Part shown: piece by piece, positions 1-8,348 of the stretch
How positions within the stretch are numbered: position 1 is the first letter of the stretch
Layout: each line of letters begins with the position of its first letter
DNA from: Novosphingobium percolationis
Lineage (GTDB): Bacteria > Pseudomonadota > Alphaproteobacteria > Sphingomonadales > Sphingomonadaceae
Assembly: GCF_020179425.1 (NCBI RefSeq)
Contig: NZ_JAILYM010000002.1
Location: forward strand, 558,001-622,000
Length of the DNA: 64,000 bases
Direction of reading: 5' to 3'
Notes under the pieces: generated by a model
What the model was told of the DNA's origin: nothing
Seen by the model: the letters and a program-made list of their open reading frames with translations, nothing else
Databases searched by the model: none
Made by a program: the position numbers and the translations under genes

Positions 1-27
1 GGAACCATTTTGGATGATTTCGGGAAA

Positions 28-52
28 TATTTATATCGTATAGGTATAAATA
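28..52. promoter_or_regulatory. AT-rich dyad upstream of the RTX gene
   Basis: A perfect 8-bp inverted repeat, TATTTATA (28-35) and TATAAATA (45-52), is separated by 9 bases. It lies in an AT-rich stretch unlike the GC-rich surroundings, about 110 bases before the RTX gene start. It could be a regulator site or part of the promoter. No regulator gene is visible nearby, so this is a sequence observation only. Confidence 0.3.
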
Positions 53-159
53 CTTAGATGGTCCGATGTGTCTCGGAATTGTCTTAATTCACGTTGGTTA
101 AGTATCGGTCCTAACTTCGCTGGCTTATTCATTCCCGCCGAAACGGGGGAGAATGGGAC

Positions 160-3111
160 ATGGCGACGTACACCGGCACCAACGACAACGAAATCCTGAC
201 CGGCACGGTCGACAATGACACCTTCATCCCCATGCTCGGCTTCGACACGGTCGTTGGCGGCGGCGGCCACGATACGCTGGTGGTCGATTATTCCGGCGAG
301 CTCGCCAACGCGTCCTTCTCTTTCAAGGATGGTGCCGGTCAGACCGACGTGTTCCCGTATGGCGGGGGCTGGTCCGCCGAACTCGTCTACAGCGGGATCA
401 GCACGGTCCTCGCCACGTTGTCGGACGGTGACGATACCGCCAGTGTCGATGTCGCCTCGGCCATGGCCAGCGATGGCGTGACCATCGAGGGTGGTTTGGG
501 CAACGATCGGCTCGTGCTCGATTTCACCGGCGTCGGCGCAATCATGCTCGGGCTCGATGCGCTGGGCAACGTGTCGTCGATCTTCGGTCACTACACCGGC
601 TTCGAAGCCTATGACATCACCCTGGCCGGCGGCGTCAACACGGTGACGCTGGGGGCGGGCGACGACAAGGTCACCTCGAACGGCGGCGGCGACCAGATCG
701 ACGGCGGCGCTGGCACCAACACCTGGATCGGCCACTACGACAGCGTTACCGCCAACCAGACTTTCACCGCCGACGGCGATACCGCCCGCGCCTCGCTCTC
801 CAGCGTTGCCAGCGCCACCACCCTGACCAACGTCACCGAAGGCGCGATCACCGGCGGCAGCGGCGACGACAGCTTCACCCTCACCAATTCGCGCTTCTCG
901 GTCTATGGCGGCGCGGGCGTCGATACGCTGACCGGGCGCTTCGGCGGCACTACCCGCACCTTTGGCGAGGGCGGGGCCATGCTGACGGTCAACTATGACG
1001 CGACCGGCTTCTACGGCCGCCTCTACGACGACGCCAACAACCTCAGCGAGATCGAAAGGCTCGATATCGTGCTGGGCGATGAGGACAATATCGCGGCGGT
1101 CAACCTGCGCAGCGCGCCGCTGGCCAATGCCTCGCTCAGGCTCGACGGTGGTCTTGGCATCAACGAGTTGCAGATCGACGCGCGGCCCAGCGACGGCACG
1201 GCCATCACCACCGTTTCGCTGGCCCTTGCCGCCAATGGTTCGATCACCTCGAACCTTGGCACCTTCGCCCATTTCACCACCTTCAGGCTCGATCTGGACG
1301 GCGGCAACAACACGGTCACCACGCGCGGCGGCGCCGACGTGATTACGGTGTCCGCTGCGGCGCGCAACGTTTTCAGCACCGGCGACGGCGATGATCAGGT
1401 CGGCACGCAAGGCGGCACCGCCGCGATCGATCTCGGCTCGGGCTTCGACACCTGGTACGGCCACAGCGAAAACGACGCGACGGGCCAGACTTATGCCATC
1501 GATGCCGCCGCCGGGGTCATCGCAAATTCGCGCATCGACGGCGTCGAGCGGCTCCAACTCACCGGCAGCCACGATGGCACGGACACCTACATTGTCGGCT
1601 CGGGCATCACCGATGGCGAAATCACCGGCTTCGGCAACGACACATTCATCGCCGACTTTGCTGGCACACTGGGCGCCACGGGCGCGTCAGGCTACATCAC
1701 CACCGATGCATCCGGCGTCATCCGCGGCGGCGTGAGCGGGTTGCGCGAAACGTCTGACTCCATTTCGTTCGACGGGATGTCCAAGGTCTCCATCCGCTTC
1801 AACGACAGCGACAACGATTTTGGCGTGTTCGGCGATGGCACCGGCACGCTCCTTTCGGGCGATCCCAAGAAGATGATCCTCGACGGCGGTCTCGGCAACG
1901 ATACCATCACCATGTTCATGGACGCCGCCGGGTTCTCGATCGTGAAGAACGGCACGGGCGGCTATGTCGTGGTCGATATCGACCGCACCGATGCCGGTGG
2001 TTTCGTCCCCGAATTCACTCTCGTCAACTTCGAGCACATCCACTTCAAGACGGGGACCAGTGACACGATCGTCGATCTGCCCGCCTATGGCGGCGCCGGC
2101 GTGACCACCAATGGCACGACCGGCAGCGACACCATCACCGGCACCGAATTTGCCGACGTGCTCAACGGGCTTGGTGGCAACGACACCCTGATCGGCCTTG
2201 CTGGCGACGACCTGCTCAATGGCGGCGTGGGCGACGACAAGATCGACGGCGGCGCCGACAACGATACCGTCACCTATTCCGACGCGCTTGCGGGCGTGCG
2301 CGTGAACCTCAACCTTGCAACCGCGCAGAACACGCTCGGCGGCGGGCTGGATACCCTGACCAGCATCGAGAACGTCACCGGCTCGGCCTTTGCCGATACG
2401 CTCACCGGCAATGCCCAGTCCAACATCCTGATCGGGCTGGACGGCAACGACACGCTCAACGGCGGCGCGGGCGCCGACATGCTGATCGGCGGCCTCGGCA
2501 ACGACACCTATACCGTCGACAACAGCGCCGACGTGGTCATCGAGCGGCCGGGCGAGGGCACCGACACCGTCAACGCCAGCGCCAGCTTCGTGCTGGGCAC
2601 GGACATCGAACGCCTGAACCTGACCGGGTCGGCCGCGCTCGATGGCACCGGCAACGCCAGCGACAACCAGATCAACGGCAATGGCGCGGCCAATCACCTC
2701 CTCGGCCTTGCCGGGGCGGACACGATCAACGCGGGCAATGGCGCGGACTGGATTGCGGGCGGGCTCGGCGCCGACATCCTCACCGGCGGCGGCGGTGTGG
2801 ATACTTTCGTGTTCGATGTGCTGGAAACCTCGGCCAACCGCGACCAGATCCGCGACTTCGACCACGGGGTCGACAAGATCGCGATCGATCACGCGGTGTT
2901 CGGCCTCGCCGACGCGCTGGGCGGCCCGATCGCGGCCAACGAGTTCGCGATCGGCAAGGTGGCCACCACCGCCACGCAGCACTTCATCTACAACGCCGCA
3001 AACGGCCAGCTGTTCTACGACGCCGATGGCGTGGGCGGTGCGGCGCAGGTGCAGATCGCGATGCTGATGGGCAAGCCCGTGCTCAGCGCCTCCGACTTCG
3101 TGGTGATCTGA
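160..3111 (+). CDS. RTX-type calcium-binding secreted protein
   Basis: A 983-residue acidic, Gly/Asp-rich protein with no N-terminal signal peptide. Residues from about 650 to 700 and 740 to 900 carry classical GGxGxDxLx nonapeptides, for example GLGGNDTLIGLAGDDLLNGG, which fold into Ca-binding beta-rolls. Residues 1-640 hold degenerate, widely spaced copies such as GGGGHDTLVV and GGAGVDTLTG. The C-terminus (DTFVFD, then RDQIRDFDHGVDKI, ending SDFVVI) has the form of serralysin-type type I secretion signals, so the protein is probably exported uncleaved. A GGGGGAGA ribosome site (145-152) sits 7 bases before the ATG. No protease, lipase or other catalytic motif is visible, and no type I exporter genes are in the window. 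A structural, adhesin or S-layer-like role is possible but unproven. Confidence 0.85.
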   Translation: MATYTGTNDNEILTGTVDNDTFIPMLGFDTVVGGGGHDTLVVDYSGELANASFSFKDGAGQTDVFPYGGGWSAELVYSGISTVLATLSDGDDTASVDVASAMASDGVTIEGGLGNDRLVLDFTGVGAIMLGLDALGNVSSIFGHYTGFEAYDITLAGGVNTVTLGAGDDKVTSNGGGDQIDGGAGTNTWIGHYDSVTANQTFTADGDTARASLSSVASATTLTNVTEGAITGGSGDDSFTLTNSRFSVYGGAGVDTLTGRFGGTTRTFGEGGAMLTVNYDATGFYGRLYDDANNLSEIERLDIVLGDEDNIAAVNLRSAPLANASLRLDGGLGINELQIDARPSDGTAITTVSLALAANGSITSNLGTFAHFTTFRLDLDGGNNTVTTRGGADVITVSAAARNVFSTGDGDDQVGTQGGTAAIDLGSGFDTWYGHSENDATGQTYAIDAAAGVIANSRIDGVERLQLTGSHDGTDTYIVGSGITDGEITGFGNDTFIADFAGTLGATGASGYITTDASGVIRGGVSGLRETSDSISFDGMSKVSIRFNDSDNDFGVFGDGTGTLLSGDPKKMILDGGLGNDTITMFMDAAGFSIVKNGTGGYVVVDIDRTDAGGFVPEFTLVNFEHIHFKTGTSDTIVDLPAYGGAGVTTNGTTGSDTITGTEFADVLNGLGGNDTLIGLAGDDLLNGGVGDDKIDGGADNDTVTYSDALAGVRVNLNLATAQNTLGGGLDTLTSIENVTGSAFADTLTGNAQSNILIGLDGNDTLNGGAGADMLIGGLGNDTYTVDNSADVVIERPGEGTDTVNASASFVLGTDIERLNLTGSAALDGTGNASDNQINGNGAANHLLGLAGADTINAGNGADWIAGGLGADILTGGGGVDTFVFDVLETSANRDQIRDFDHGVDKIAIDHAVFGLADALGGPIAANEFAIGKVATTATQHFIYNAANGQLFYDADGVGGAAQVQIAMLMGKPVLSASDFVVI

Positions 3112-3120
3112 TGGGGGATC

Positions 3121-3151
3121 GCAGGCGGCGTAGGGACTCTGCTCCGCCTGC
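3121..3151 (+). terminator. Hairpin after the RTX gene
   Basis: GCAGGCGG (3121-3128) pairs perfectly with CCGCCTGC (3144-3151), 10 bases after the RTX stop codon. No T-tract follows, so it may be a weak terminator or an mRNA 3' stabiliser. It separates the RTX gene from the ribosomal promoter downstream. Confidence 0.35.
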
Positions 3152-3182
3152 TACCGCACGCCTGTCGGCGCGCCGTGCGGCT

Positions 3183-3211
3183 TTGACGCGGCGCGTGCAA
3201 TCGCGTATAAG
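3183..3211 (+). promoter_or_regulatory. Sigma-70 promoter of the rpsM operon
   Basis: TTGACG at 3183-3188 and TATAAG at 3206-3211 are separated by exactly 17 bases, which is near-consensus for a housekeeping promoter and the best promoter match I noticed in the window. It lies about 245 bases before rpsM and after the RTX gene's hairpin, so it should drive rpsM-rpsK-rpoA-rplQ independently of the RTX gene. Confidence 0.7.
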
Positions 3212-3455
3212 AGGTGCTGTGAACGGTCCCGCGCTTCCCAAGAAGCGCCGGCATTCAGGCCGTTTCGCGCGCCATGATGGTTGACGCGGCCGCGCAAACA
3301 TCCTAAGCGCGCCTTTCACTCCAAACCGAGAGGGACCCCGGCAGCCAAGGCAAAAGCTTTGTTCTGCGCGGGTTTTTGCCATTTCGGGGTGAGGGTGAAG
3401 CGATGAGATGGGGCCTCGACTCGAGTCGGCGCCCTGTGGAGCAACGGAGAAACAA
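3212..3455 (+). promoter_or_regulatory. Long structured leader of the rpsM operon
   Basis: About 240 bases separate the predicted promoter from the rpsM start, with no open frame worth calling. The leader contains a 7-bp hairpin with CCAA loop (GCGCTTC 3231-3237, GAAGCGC 3242-3248) and a later inverted repeat GGCAAAA (3349-3355) with TTTTGCC (3374-3380). A GGAGA ribosome site at 3446-3450 precedes the GTG start. Ribosomal operons of this type are often autoregulated through leader RNA in other bacteria; whether that holds here is inference. Confidence 0.4.
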
Positions 3456-3824
3456 GTGGCTCGTATTGCCGGGGTCAACATCCCCACCAACAAGCGCGTG
3501 ATCATCGCGCTGACCTACATCCATGGTATTGGCGCGCACAAGGCCAAGCAGATCGCCGACAAGCTGGGTATCGACCATACCCGTCGCGTGCAGGATCTCT
3601 CGGACGCCGAAGTGTTGCAGATTCGTGAAACGATCGATGCCGATCACACCGTGGAAGGCGATCTTCGTCGCGAAACGGCGATGAACATCAAGCGCCTGAT
3701 GGACCTGGCCTGCTATCGCGGCCTGCGTCACCGCAAGGGCCTTCCGGTCCGCGGCCAGCGCACGCACACGAACGCCCGCACCCGCAAGGGCAAGGCCAAG
3801 CCGATCGCCGGCAAGAAGAAGTAA
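3456..3824 (+). CDS. rpsM: 30S ribosomal protein S13
   Basis: Encodes the 122-residue uS13 protein of the small-subunit head, which contacts the P-site tRNA and forms bridges to the large subunit. The sequence starts [15 protein letters not shown] and ends with the basic tail [25 protein letters not shown] typical of the family. I chose the GTG at 3456 because it gives the universal N-terminus and has GGAGA 5 bases upstream; an in-frame ATG at 3408 would add a 16-residue non-homologous extension. First gene of the rpsM-rpsK-rpoA-rplQ operon. Unlike many alphaproteobacterial arrangements, secY and adk are not directly upstream here; an RTX gene is. Confidence 0.98.
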   Translation: MARIAGVNIPTNKRVIIALTYIHGIGAHKAKQIADKLGIDHTRRVQDLSDAEVLQIRETIDADHTVEGDLRRETAMNIKRLMDLACYRGLRHRKGLPVRGQRTHTNARTRKGKAKPIAGKKK

Positions 3825-3878
3825 GGCCGCCTTCCGGGGCAGCGCCTTCCCTTCAGTTTCTCGACAGGAATTCAGCAC

Positions 3879-4268
3879 ATGGCACGCGAACCTCAGCGCA
3901 TTAAGCGCCGCGAGCGCAAGAACATCACCAGCGGTGTCGCGCACGTCAACGCCAGCTTCAACAACACCATGATCACCATCACCGATGCCCAGGGCAACGC
4001 CATTTCGTGGTCGTCTGCCGGCATGATGGGCTTCAAGGGCAGCCGCAAGTCGACGCCGTACGCCGCCCAGGTGGCCGCGGACGACGCCGGCAAGAAGGCC
4101 GCCGAGCACGGCGTCCGCACCCTCGAAGTCGAAGTCAAGGGCCCCGGCTCGGGCCGCGAAAGCGCGCTGCGCGCGCTTCAGGCGGTCGGCTTCACGATCA
4201 CCGCGATCCGCGACGTGACACCGATCCCGCACAACGGCGTTCGCCCGTCGAAGCGCCGTCGCGTCTGA
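3879..4268 (+). CDS. rpsK: 30S ribosomal protein S11
   Basis: Encodes 129-residue uS11, a platform protein of the 30S subunit near the E site. Family hallmarks are visible: [15 protein letters not shown] near residue 25, the central [25 protein letters not shown] segment, and the C-terminus [18 protein letters not shown]. An AGGAA ribosome site lies about 9 bases before the ATG. It follows rpsM by 54 bases and precedes rpoA by 118 bases in the same orientation, the conserved order in bacteria. Length is normal for the family. Confidence 0.98.
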   Translation: MAREPQRIKRRERKNITSGVAHVNASFNNTMITITDAQGNAISWSSAGMMGFKGSRKSTPYAAQVAADDAGKKAAEHGVRTLEVEVKGPGSGRESALRALQAVGFTITAIRDVTPIPHNGVRPSKRRRV

Positions 4269-4386
4269 CCTGCCTTTTGGCGGCCGGCGCGGCGGTACCA
4301 CCGCGCCGGCCGCCCAATACCTTTGACCGGGCGCGGCCTGCCCTCAGGCCGACTTCCGGCTCCCGAACAAACCCCAGGGGAATTCC

Positions 4387-5451
4387 ATGACTGTCAACAT
4401 CAAGAACTGGCAGGAACTGAAGAAGCCCAACTCCCTCGAGATCAAGTCTGGCAACGACCCGAAGGGCCGCGCGACCTTCGTCGCCGAGCCGCTCGAGCGT
4501 GGCTTCGGTCTCACCCTCGGCAACGCGCTGCGCCGCGTGCTGCTGTCCTCGCTGCAGGGCGCGGCCGTTACCTCGATCAAGATCGAGAACGTGCTTCATG
4601 AATTCTCCTCGCTTGCCGGCGTGCGCGAAGACGTGACCGACATCGTCCTCAACGTGAAGCAGATCGCGTTGAAGATGCAGGGCGAAGGCCCGAAGCGTCT
4701 CCAGCTCTCGGCCACCGGCCCGGCGGAAGTGAAGGCAGGCGACATCGCCGTCACCGGCGACATCGAGGTCATGAACAAGGACCTCGTGATCTGCCACCTC
4801 GACGAAGGTGCGACGTTCAACATGGAACTGACCGTCGATACCGGCAAGGGCTACGTCCCCGCCGTGTCGAACCGTCCGGTCGATGCGCCGATCGGCCTGA
4901 TCCCGGTCGATTCGCTCTACTCGCCGGTCCGTCAGGTCTCGTACAAGGTCGAGAACGCCCGCATCGGGCAGGAACTCGATTATGACCGCCTGAACCTCTC
5001 GGTCGAAACCGATGGCACCGTCACCCCGGAAGACGCCGTGGCCTATGCCGCGCGCATCCTCCAGGACCAGCTTTCGCTGTTCGTGCACTTCGACGACCAG
5101 CTGCCGACCGGCCACGTGCCTTCGGTTGCCGGGGGCGTTGCCACGCACGCGCCGGAAGAGAGCGACGCCAACCAGCTCAACCGCTACCTTCTCAAGAAGG
5201 TGGACGAGCTGGAACTGTCGGTACGTTCGGCCAACTGCCTCAAGAACGACAACATCATCTACATCGGCGATCTGGTCCAGAAGACCGAAGCCGAGATGCT
5301 GCGCACGCCGAACTTCGGCCGCAAGTCGCTCAACGAGATCAAGGAAGTCCTTTCGTCGATGGGCCTGCGCCTCGGCATGGACATCCCCGGCTGGCCGCCG
5401 GAAAACATCGAAGAGATGGCCAAGAAGCTCGAACAAGAGCTGCTGGGCTAA
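4387..5451 (+). CDS. rpoA: DNA-directed RNA polymerase alpha subunit
   Basis: Encodes the 354-residue alpha subunit, whose dimer nucleates assembly of RNA polymerase. The N-terminal domain (about residues 1-235) includes [19 protein letters not shown], the dimerisation signature. The C-terminal domain (about 265-335), which binds UP elements and activators, includes [19 protein letters not shown] and [12 protein letters not shown]. The ATG is preceded by AGGGGAA at 6 bases. The two domains are joined by a linker around residues 240-260. Part of the rpsM operon, ensuring co-synthesis with ribosomal proteins. Confidence 0.98.
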   Translation: MTVNIKNWQELKKPNSLEIKSGNDPKGRATFVAEPLERGFGLTLGNALRRVLLSSLQGAAVTSIKIENVLHEFSSLAGVREDVTDIVLNVKQIALKMQGEGPKRLQLSATGPAEVKAGDIAVTGDIEVMNKDLVICHLDEGATFNMELTVDTGKGYVPAVSNRPVDAPIGLIPVDSLYSPVRQVSYKVENARIGQELDYDRLNLSVETDGTVTPEDAVAYAARILQDQLSLFVHFDDQLPTGHVPSVAGGVATHAPEESDANQLNRYLLKKVDELELSVRSANCLKNDNIIYIGDLVQKTEAEMLRTPNFGRKSLNEIKEVLSSMGLRLGMDIPGWPPENIEEMAKKLEQELLG

Positions 5452-5458
5452 GGAATTC

Positions 5459-5482
5459 CGGGGCGTCCTTCGGGGCGCCCCG
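5459..5482 (+). other. Intercistronic UUCG-loop hairpin between rpoA and rplQ
   Basis: A 10-bp stem (5459-5468 with 5473-5482, one G-T wobble) closes a TTCG tetraloop, a very stable RNA hairpin, 7 bases after the rpoA stop codon. No T-tract follows, so it is more likely an mRNA processing or stability element, or a partial attenuator setting the rplQ level, than a full terminator. Confidence 0.5.
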
Positions 5483-5565
5483 CTTTCGGGTGATTTGGCG
5501 GCGACCCCGACTGCCGCCTGGATCGGGCTACCTGATACGGGCCCCCTACGAACGGAGACAAGAAC

Positions 5566-5991
5566 ATGCGTCATAAGCTCGGACAGCGTAAGCTCGGCCG
5601 TACCTCGCAGCACCGTATCGCGCTGCTGCGCAATCTGGCCGCCGCCCTGATCAAGCACGAACAGATCACCACCACCCTGCCCAAGGCGAAGGAACTTCGC
5701 CCCTACCTCGAAAAGCTGATCACGCTGGCGAAGAAGGGCGGCCTTTCGAACCGCCGTCTGGCCCATGCCCGTCTGCTCGACGATGCGCAGCTGGTGAAGC
5801 TGTTCGACGTGCTGGCCGCCCGCTATGCCGATCGCAACGGTGGCTACACCCGCATCATCAAGGCCGGCTACCGCGCGTCGGACGCCGCCCCGATCGCCGT
5901 GATCGAGCTGGTCGACCGCGACACCGCGGCCAAGGGTCAGGACTCGGGTCCGGTCCAGACCGCGGACGAGGACGAACTCGAAGCAGCCTGA
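5566..5991 (+). CDS. rplQ: 50S ribosomal protein L17
   Basis: Encodes 141-residue bL17, located near the polypeptide exit tunnel of the large subunit. The start [17 protein letters not shown] and the segment [19 protein letters not shown] are diagnostic. The last 20 residues are acidic (ending DEDELEAA), a tail common in alphaproteobacterial L17. The ATG has GGAGA upstream. It is the last gene of the operon, followed within 35 bases by a strong intrinsic terminator. Confidence 0.98.
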   Translation: MRHKLGQRKLGRTSQHRIALLRNLAAALIKHEQITTTLPKAKELRPYLEKLITLAKKGGLSNRRLAHARLLDDAQLVKLFDVLAARYADRNGGYTRIIKAGYRASDAAPIAVIELVDRDTAAKGQDSGPVQTADEDELEAA

Positions 5992-6025
5992 TCGGCTCAT
6001 CGGTTCGCCGAGACGAAACAAGGGG

Positions 6026-6060
6026 AAGGGCGGGGCCGAGAGGCTTCCGCCCTTTTTCTT
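6026..6060 (+). terminator. Intrinsic terminator of the rpsM-rplQ operon
   Basis: AAGGGCGG (6026-6033) pairs with CCGCCCTT (6047-6054), and the stem runs into TTTTTCTT (6053-6060). It sits 35 bases after the rplQ stop codon and is a textbook rho-independent terminator. Confidence 0.85.
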
Positions 6061-6122
6061 GTGGGCCGCGCGCGCATCGCGCTAGGGATCGCGCAAGTTC
6101 GCCCACAACGTTGCACATCGAG

Positions 6123-8276
6123 ATGATCCGCCAACTTCCGCTCGCGCTTCTGCTGGCTGCCACGATGCCGCTCGCCGCCCGTCCCGTCCTGCCCCGGAGT
6201 ACCCCGATGCCCGCCACCACGCCGCTGCCGCCCTACCCCCCCAGCGTACAGGCGCCGGTCGTGGAAACGCATTTTGGCGAACAGGTGGTCGATCCCTGGC
6301 GCTGGCTGGAAGCGGACGTGCGCACCGATTCCAAGGTGGAAGAATGGGTCGTCGCCCAGAGCGCGTTCACCGACGCCTATCTCAAGGCGCTGCCCGAGCG
6401 GGCGGCGTTCGAGCGGCGGTTGAAGGGCCTGTTCAACTACGCCCGCTTCGGCGTGCCGCGCGAAGAGGGCGGGCGGCTGTTCTATGCGTACAATTCGGGC
6501 ATGCTCAACCAGGCGCAACTGCTGGTGCGCGATGCCGCCTCGCCCAAGGGACGCGTGCTGCTCGATCCCAACGCCTGGGCCAGCGACGGGGCCACCGCGC
6601 TCGATGCGTGGGAGCCATCGCCCGACGGCAACCTGCTGGCCTACACGGTGCAGGACGGTGGTTCCGACTGGCGGACGATGAAGTTCGTCGCCGCCGCCGA
6701 TGGGCAGGCGCTGGCCGACGAGCTGAAATGGGTGAAGTTCAGCGCCATCGCGTGGGTCGGCAGCGAAGGCGTGCTCTATTCGCGCTTCGCCGAACCGCAG
6801 CCGGGCGAGGCGTTCCAGGCGCGCAACTATGACCAGCAGGTGTTCTATCACCGGCTCGGCACGCCGCAGGCCGAGGACCGGCTGGTCCATGCCACGCCCG
6901 ACAAGCCCAGTTGGGGCCATGCCGCCAGTGTCACCGGCGACGGGCGCTGGCTGGTCGTCACCAGCCACGAAGGCACCGATCCGCTGACGGCCATCGGCCT
7001 TGCACCCATCGGCAAGGGCGACTGGCAGGTGCGCCCGCTGATCCCCGGCATGACAGCGCAGTGGGACCTGATCGACGGCATCGGCGATACGCTGTGGTTC
7101 GTCACCAGCAAGGAGGCGCCGCTCAAGAAGGTCGTGCGCGTCGATCTGTCCGGGGCTGTGCCGGTCTTTACCACCGTGGTTCCCGAAACCGACGCCAATC
7201 TCGAAGGCGCGGCCATCGTCGGCGACCGGCTCGTGCTGGCCTACCTGCGCGACGTAAAGTCCGACGTGCGGCTGTTCACGCTCGACGGCACGCCCGCCGG
7301 CACGCTGGCGCTGCCCGGCGTCGGTTCGCTAGCCGGGCTCTCGGGCAAGCCGGGCAAGGCGGGTGGCCATTTTGGCTTCACCAGCTTCACCATGCCCTCG
7401 ACCGTTTTCGCCTTCGATGAGGACAGCGGCAAGGCGAAGGTCTGGGAAAAGGTCGCGCTGCGCTTCGCCCCCCATGACTTCAAGGTGGAGCAGGTGTTCT
7501 ACCCTTCGAAGGACGGCACGAAGATACCGATGTTCGTCGTGCGCCGCAAGGACGCGACCGGCCCGGTGCCGACGATCCTCTATGGCTATGGCGGCTTCAA
7601 CGTCTCGCTGCCGCCCGCCTTCTCGTCGGCGCGCATGGCCTGGCTCGAAAGCGGCGGGGCCTATGCCATCGCCAACTTGCGCGGTGGTGGCGAATATGGC
7701 GATGCCTGGCACGACGCCGGGCGGCGCGCGGCCAAGCAGAACGTGTTCGACGATTGCATCGCCGCTGCCGAATGGCTGATCGCCAACGGTATTGCGCCAA
7801 AGGGTGGCCTTGCGGTGGAAGGCGGCTCGAATGGTGGCCTGCTGGTGGGGGCGGTGGTCAACCAGCGCCCTGAGCTGTTCGCCGCCGCGCACCCCGCCGT
7901 GGGCGTCATGGACATGCTGCGCTTCGACCGCTTCACCGCCGGGCGGTACTGGGTGGACGACTATGGCCATCCCGACCGGGAAGCCGACTGGAAGGTGCTG
8001 CGCGCCTATTCGCCCTACCACAACATCCGTGAAGGCTCGGACTACCCGGCGATCCTCGTCACCACCGCCGATACCGACGATCGCGTCGTGCCCGGTCACA
8101 GCTTCAAGTATGCCGCCGCGCTGCAGGCGGCGCGCATCGGCGACAAGCCGCACCTGATCCGCATCGAAACGCGCGCAGGCCACGGTTCGGGCAAGCCGGT
8201 CGACAAGATCATTGCCGAAGCAGCGGACGTCTATGCCTTCCTCGCGCATTGGACGGGGCTTTCGCCAAGGCCCTGA
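6123..8276 (+). CDS. Secreted prolyl oligopeptidase family serine peptidase (S9A)
   Basis: Encodes about 717 residues. A signal peptide (MIRQLPLALLLAATMPLAARP) directs it out of the cytoplasm. The middle (about 90-400) is the beta-propeller that limits access to small peptides. The C-terminal alpha/beta hydrolase domain carries the nucleophile motif GGSNGG (Ser about 569), the acid motif DTDDRVVP and the His motif RAGHGSG. Such enzymes cut short peptides after proline. I chose the ATG at 6123 because it starts the signal peptide; an in-frame TTG at 6111 is possible. No clear ribosome site is seen. The next gene is a paralogue in tandem. Confidence 0.9.
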   Translation: MIRQLPLALLLAATMPLAARPVLPRSTPMPATTPLPPYPPSVQAPVVETHFGEQVVDPWRWLEADVRTDSKVEEWVVAQSAFTDAYLKALPERAAFERRLKGLFNYARFGVPREEGGRLFYAYNSGMLNQAQLLVRDAASPKGRVLLDPNAWASDGATALDAWEPSPDGNLLAYTVQDGGSDWRTMKFVAAADGQALADELKWVKFSAIAWVGSEGVLYSRFAEPQPGEAFQARNYDQQVFYHRLGTPQAEDRLVHATPDKPSWGHAASVTGDGRWLVVTSHEGTDPLTAIGLAPIGKGDWQVRPLIPGMTAQWDLIDGIGDTLWFVTSKEAPLKKVVRVDLSGAVPVFTTVVPETDANLEGAAIVGDRLVLAYLRDVKSDVRLFTLDGTPAGTLALPGVGSLAGLSGKPGKAGGHFGFTSFTMPSTVFAFDEDSGKAKVWEKVALRFAPHDFKVEQVFYPSKDGTKIPMFVVRRKDATGPVPTILYGYGGFNVSLPPAFSSARMAWLESGGAYAIANLRGGGEYGDAWHDAGRRAAKQNVFDDCIAAAEWLIANGIAPKGGLAVEGGSNGGLLVGAVVNQRPELFAAAHPAVGVMDMLRFDRFTAGRYWVDDYGHPDREADWKVLRAYSPYHNIREGSDYPAILVTTADTDDRVVPGHSFKYAAALQAARIGDKPHLIRIETRAGHGSGKPVDKIIAEAADVYAFLAHWTGLSPRP

Positions 8277-8348
8277 ACGCACCGGGCAAAGCGCCGTTTT
8301 ACCCTCTCGCCGGACCTGCCGCCGCAGTGCTAAGGCAGGGGCATAAAC

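Noticed and set aside
31..1572. 513-residue open frame on the minus strand opposite the RTX gene
   Set aside because: It mirrors the codon bias of the RTX repeats, is low-complexity (Ala/Gly/Val/Asp/Arg) and has no recognisable domain; the plus-strand frame has RTX motifs and a ribosome site.
2100..2800. Short tandem repeats suggestive of a CRISPR or VNTR array
   Set aside because: The periodicity is 27 bases in frame and encodes RTX nonapeptides; there are no unique spacers.
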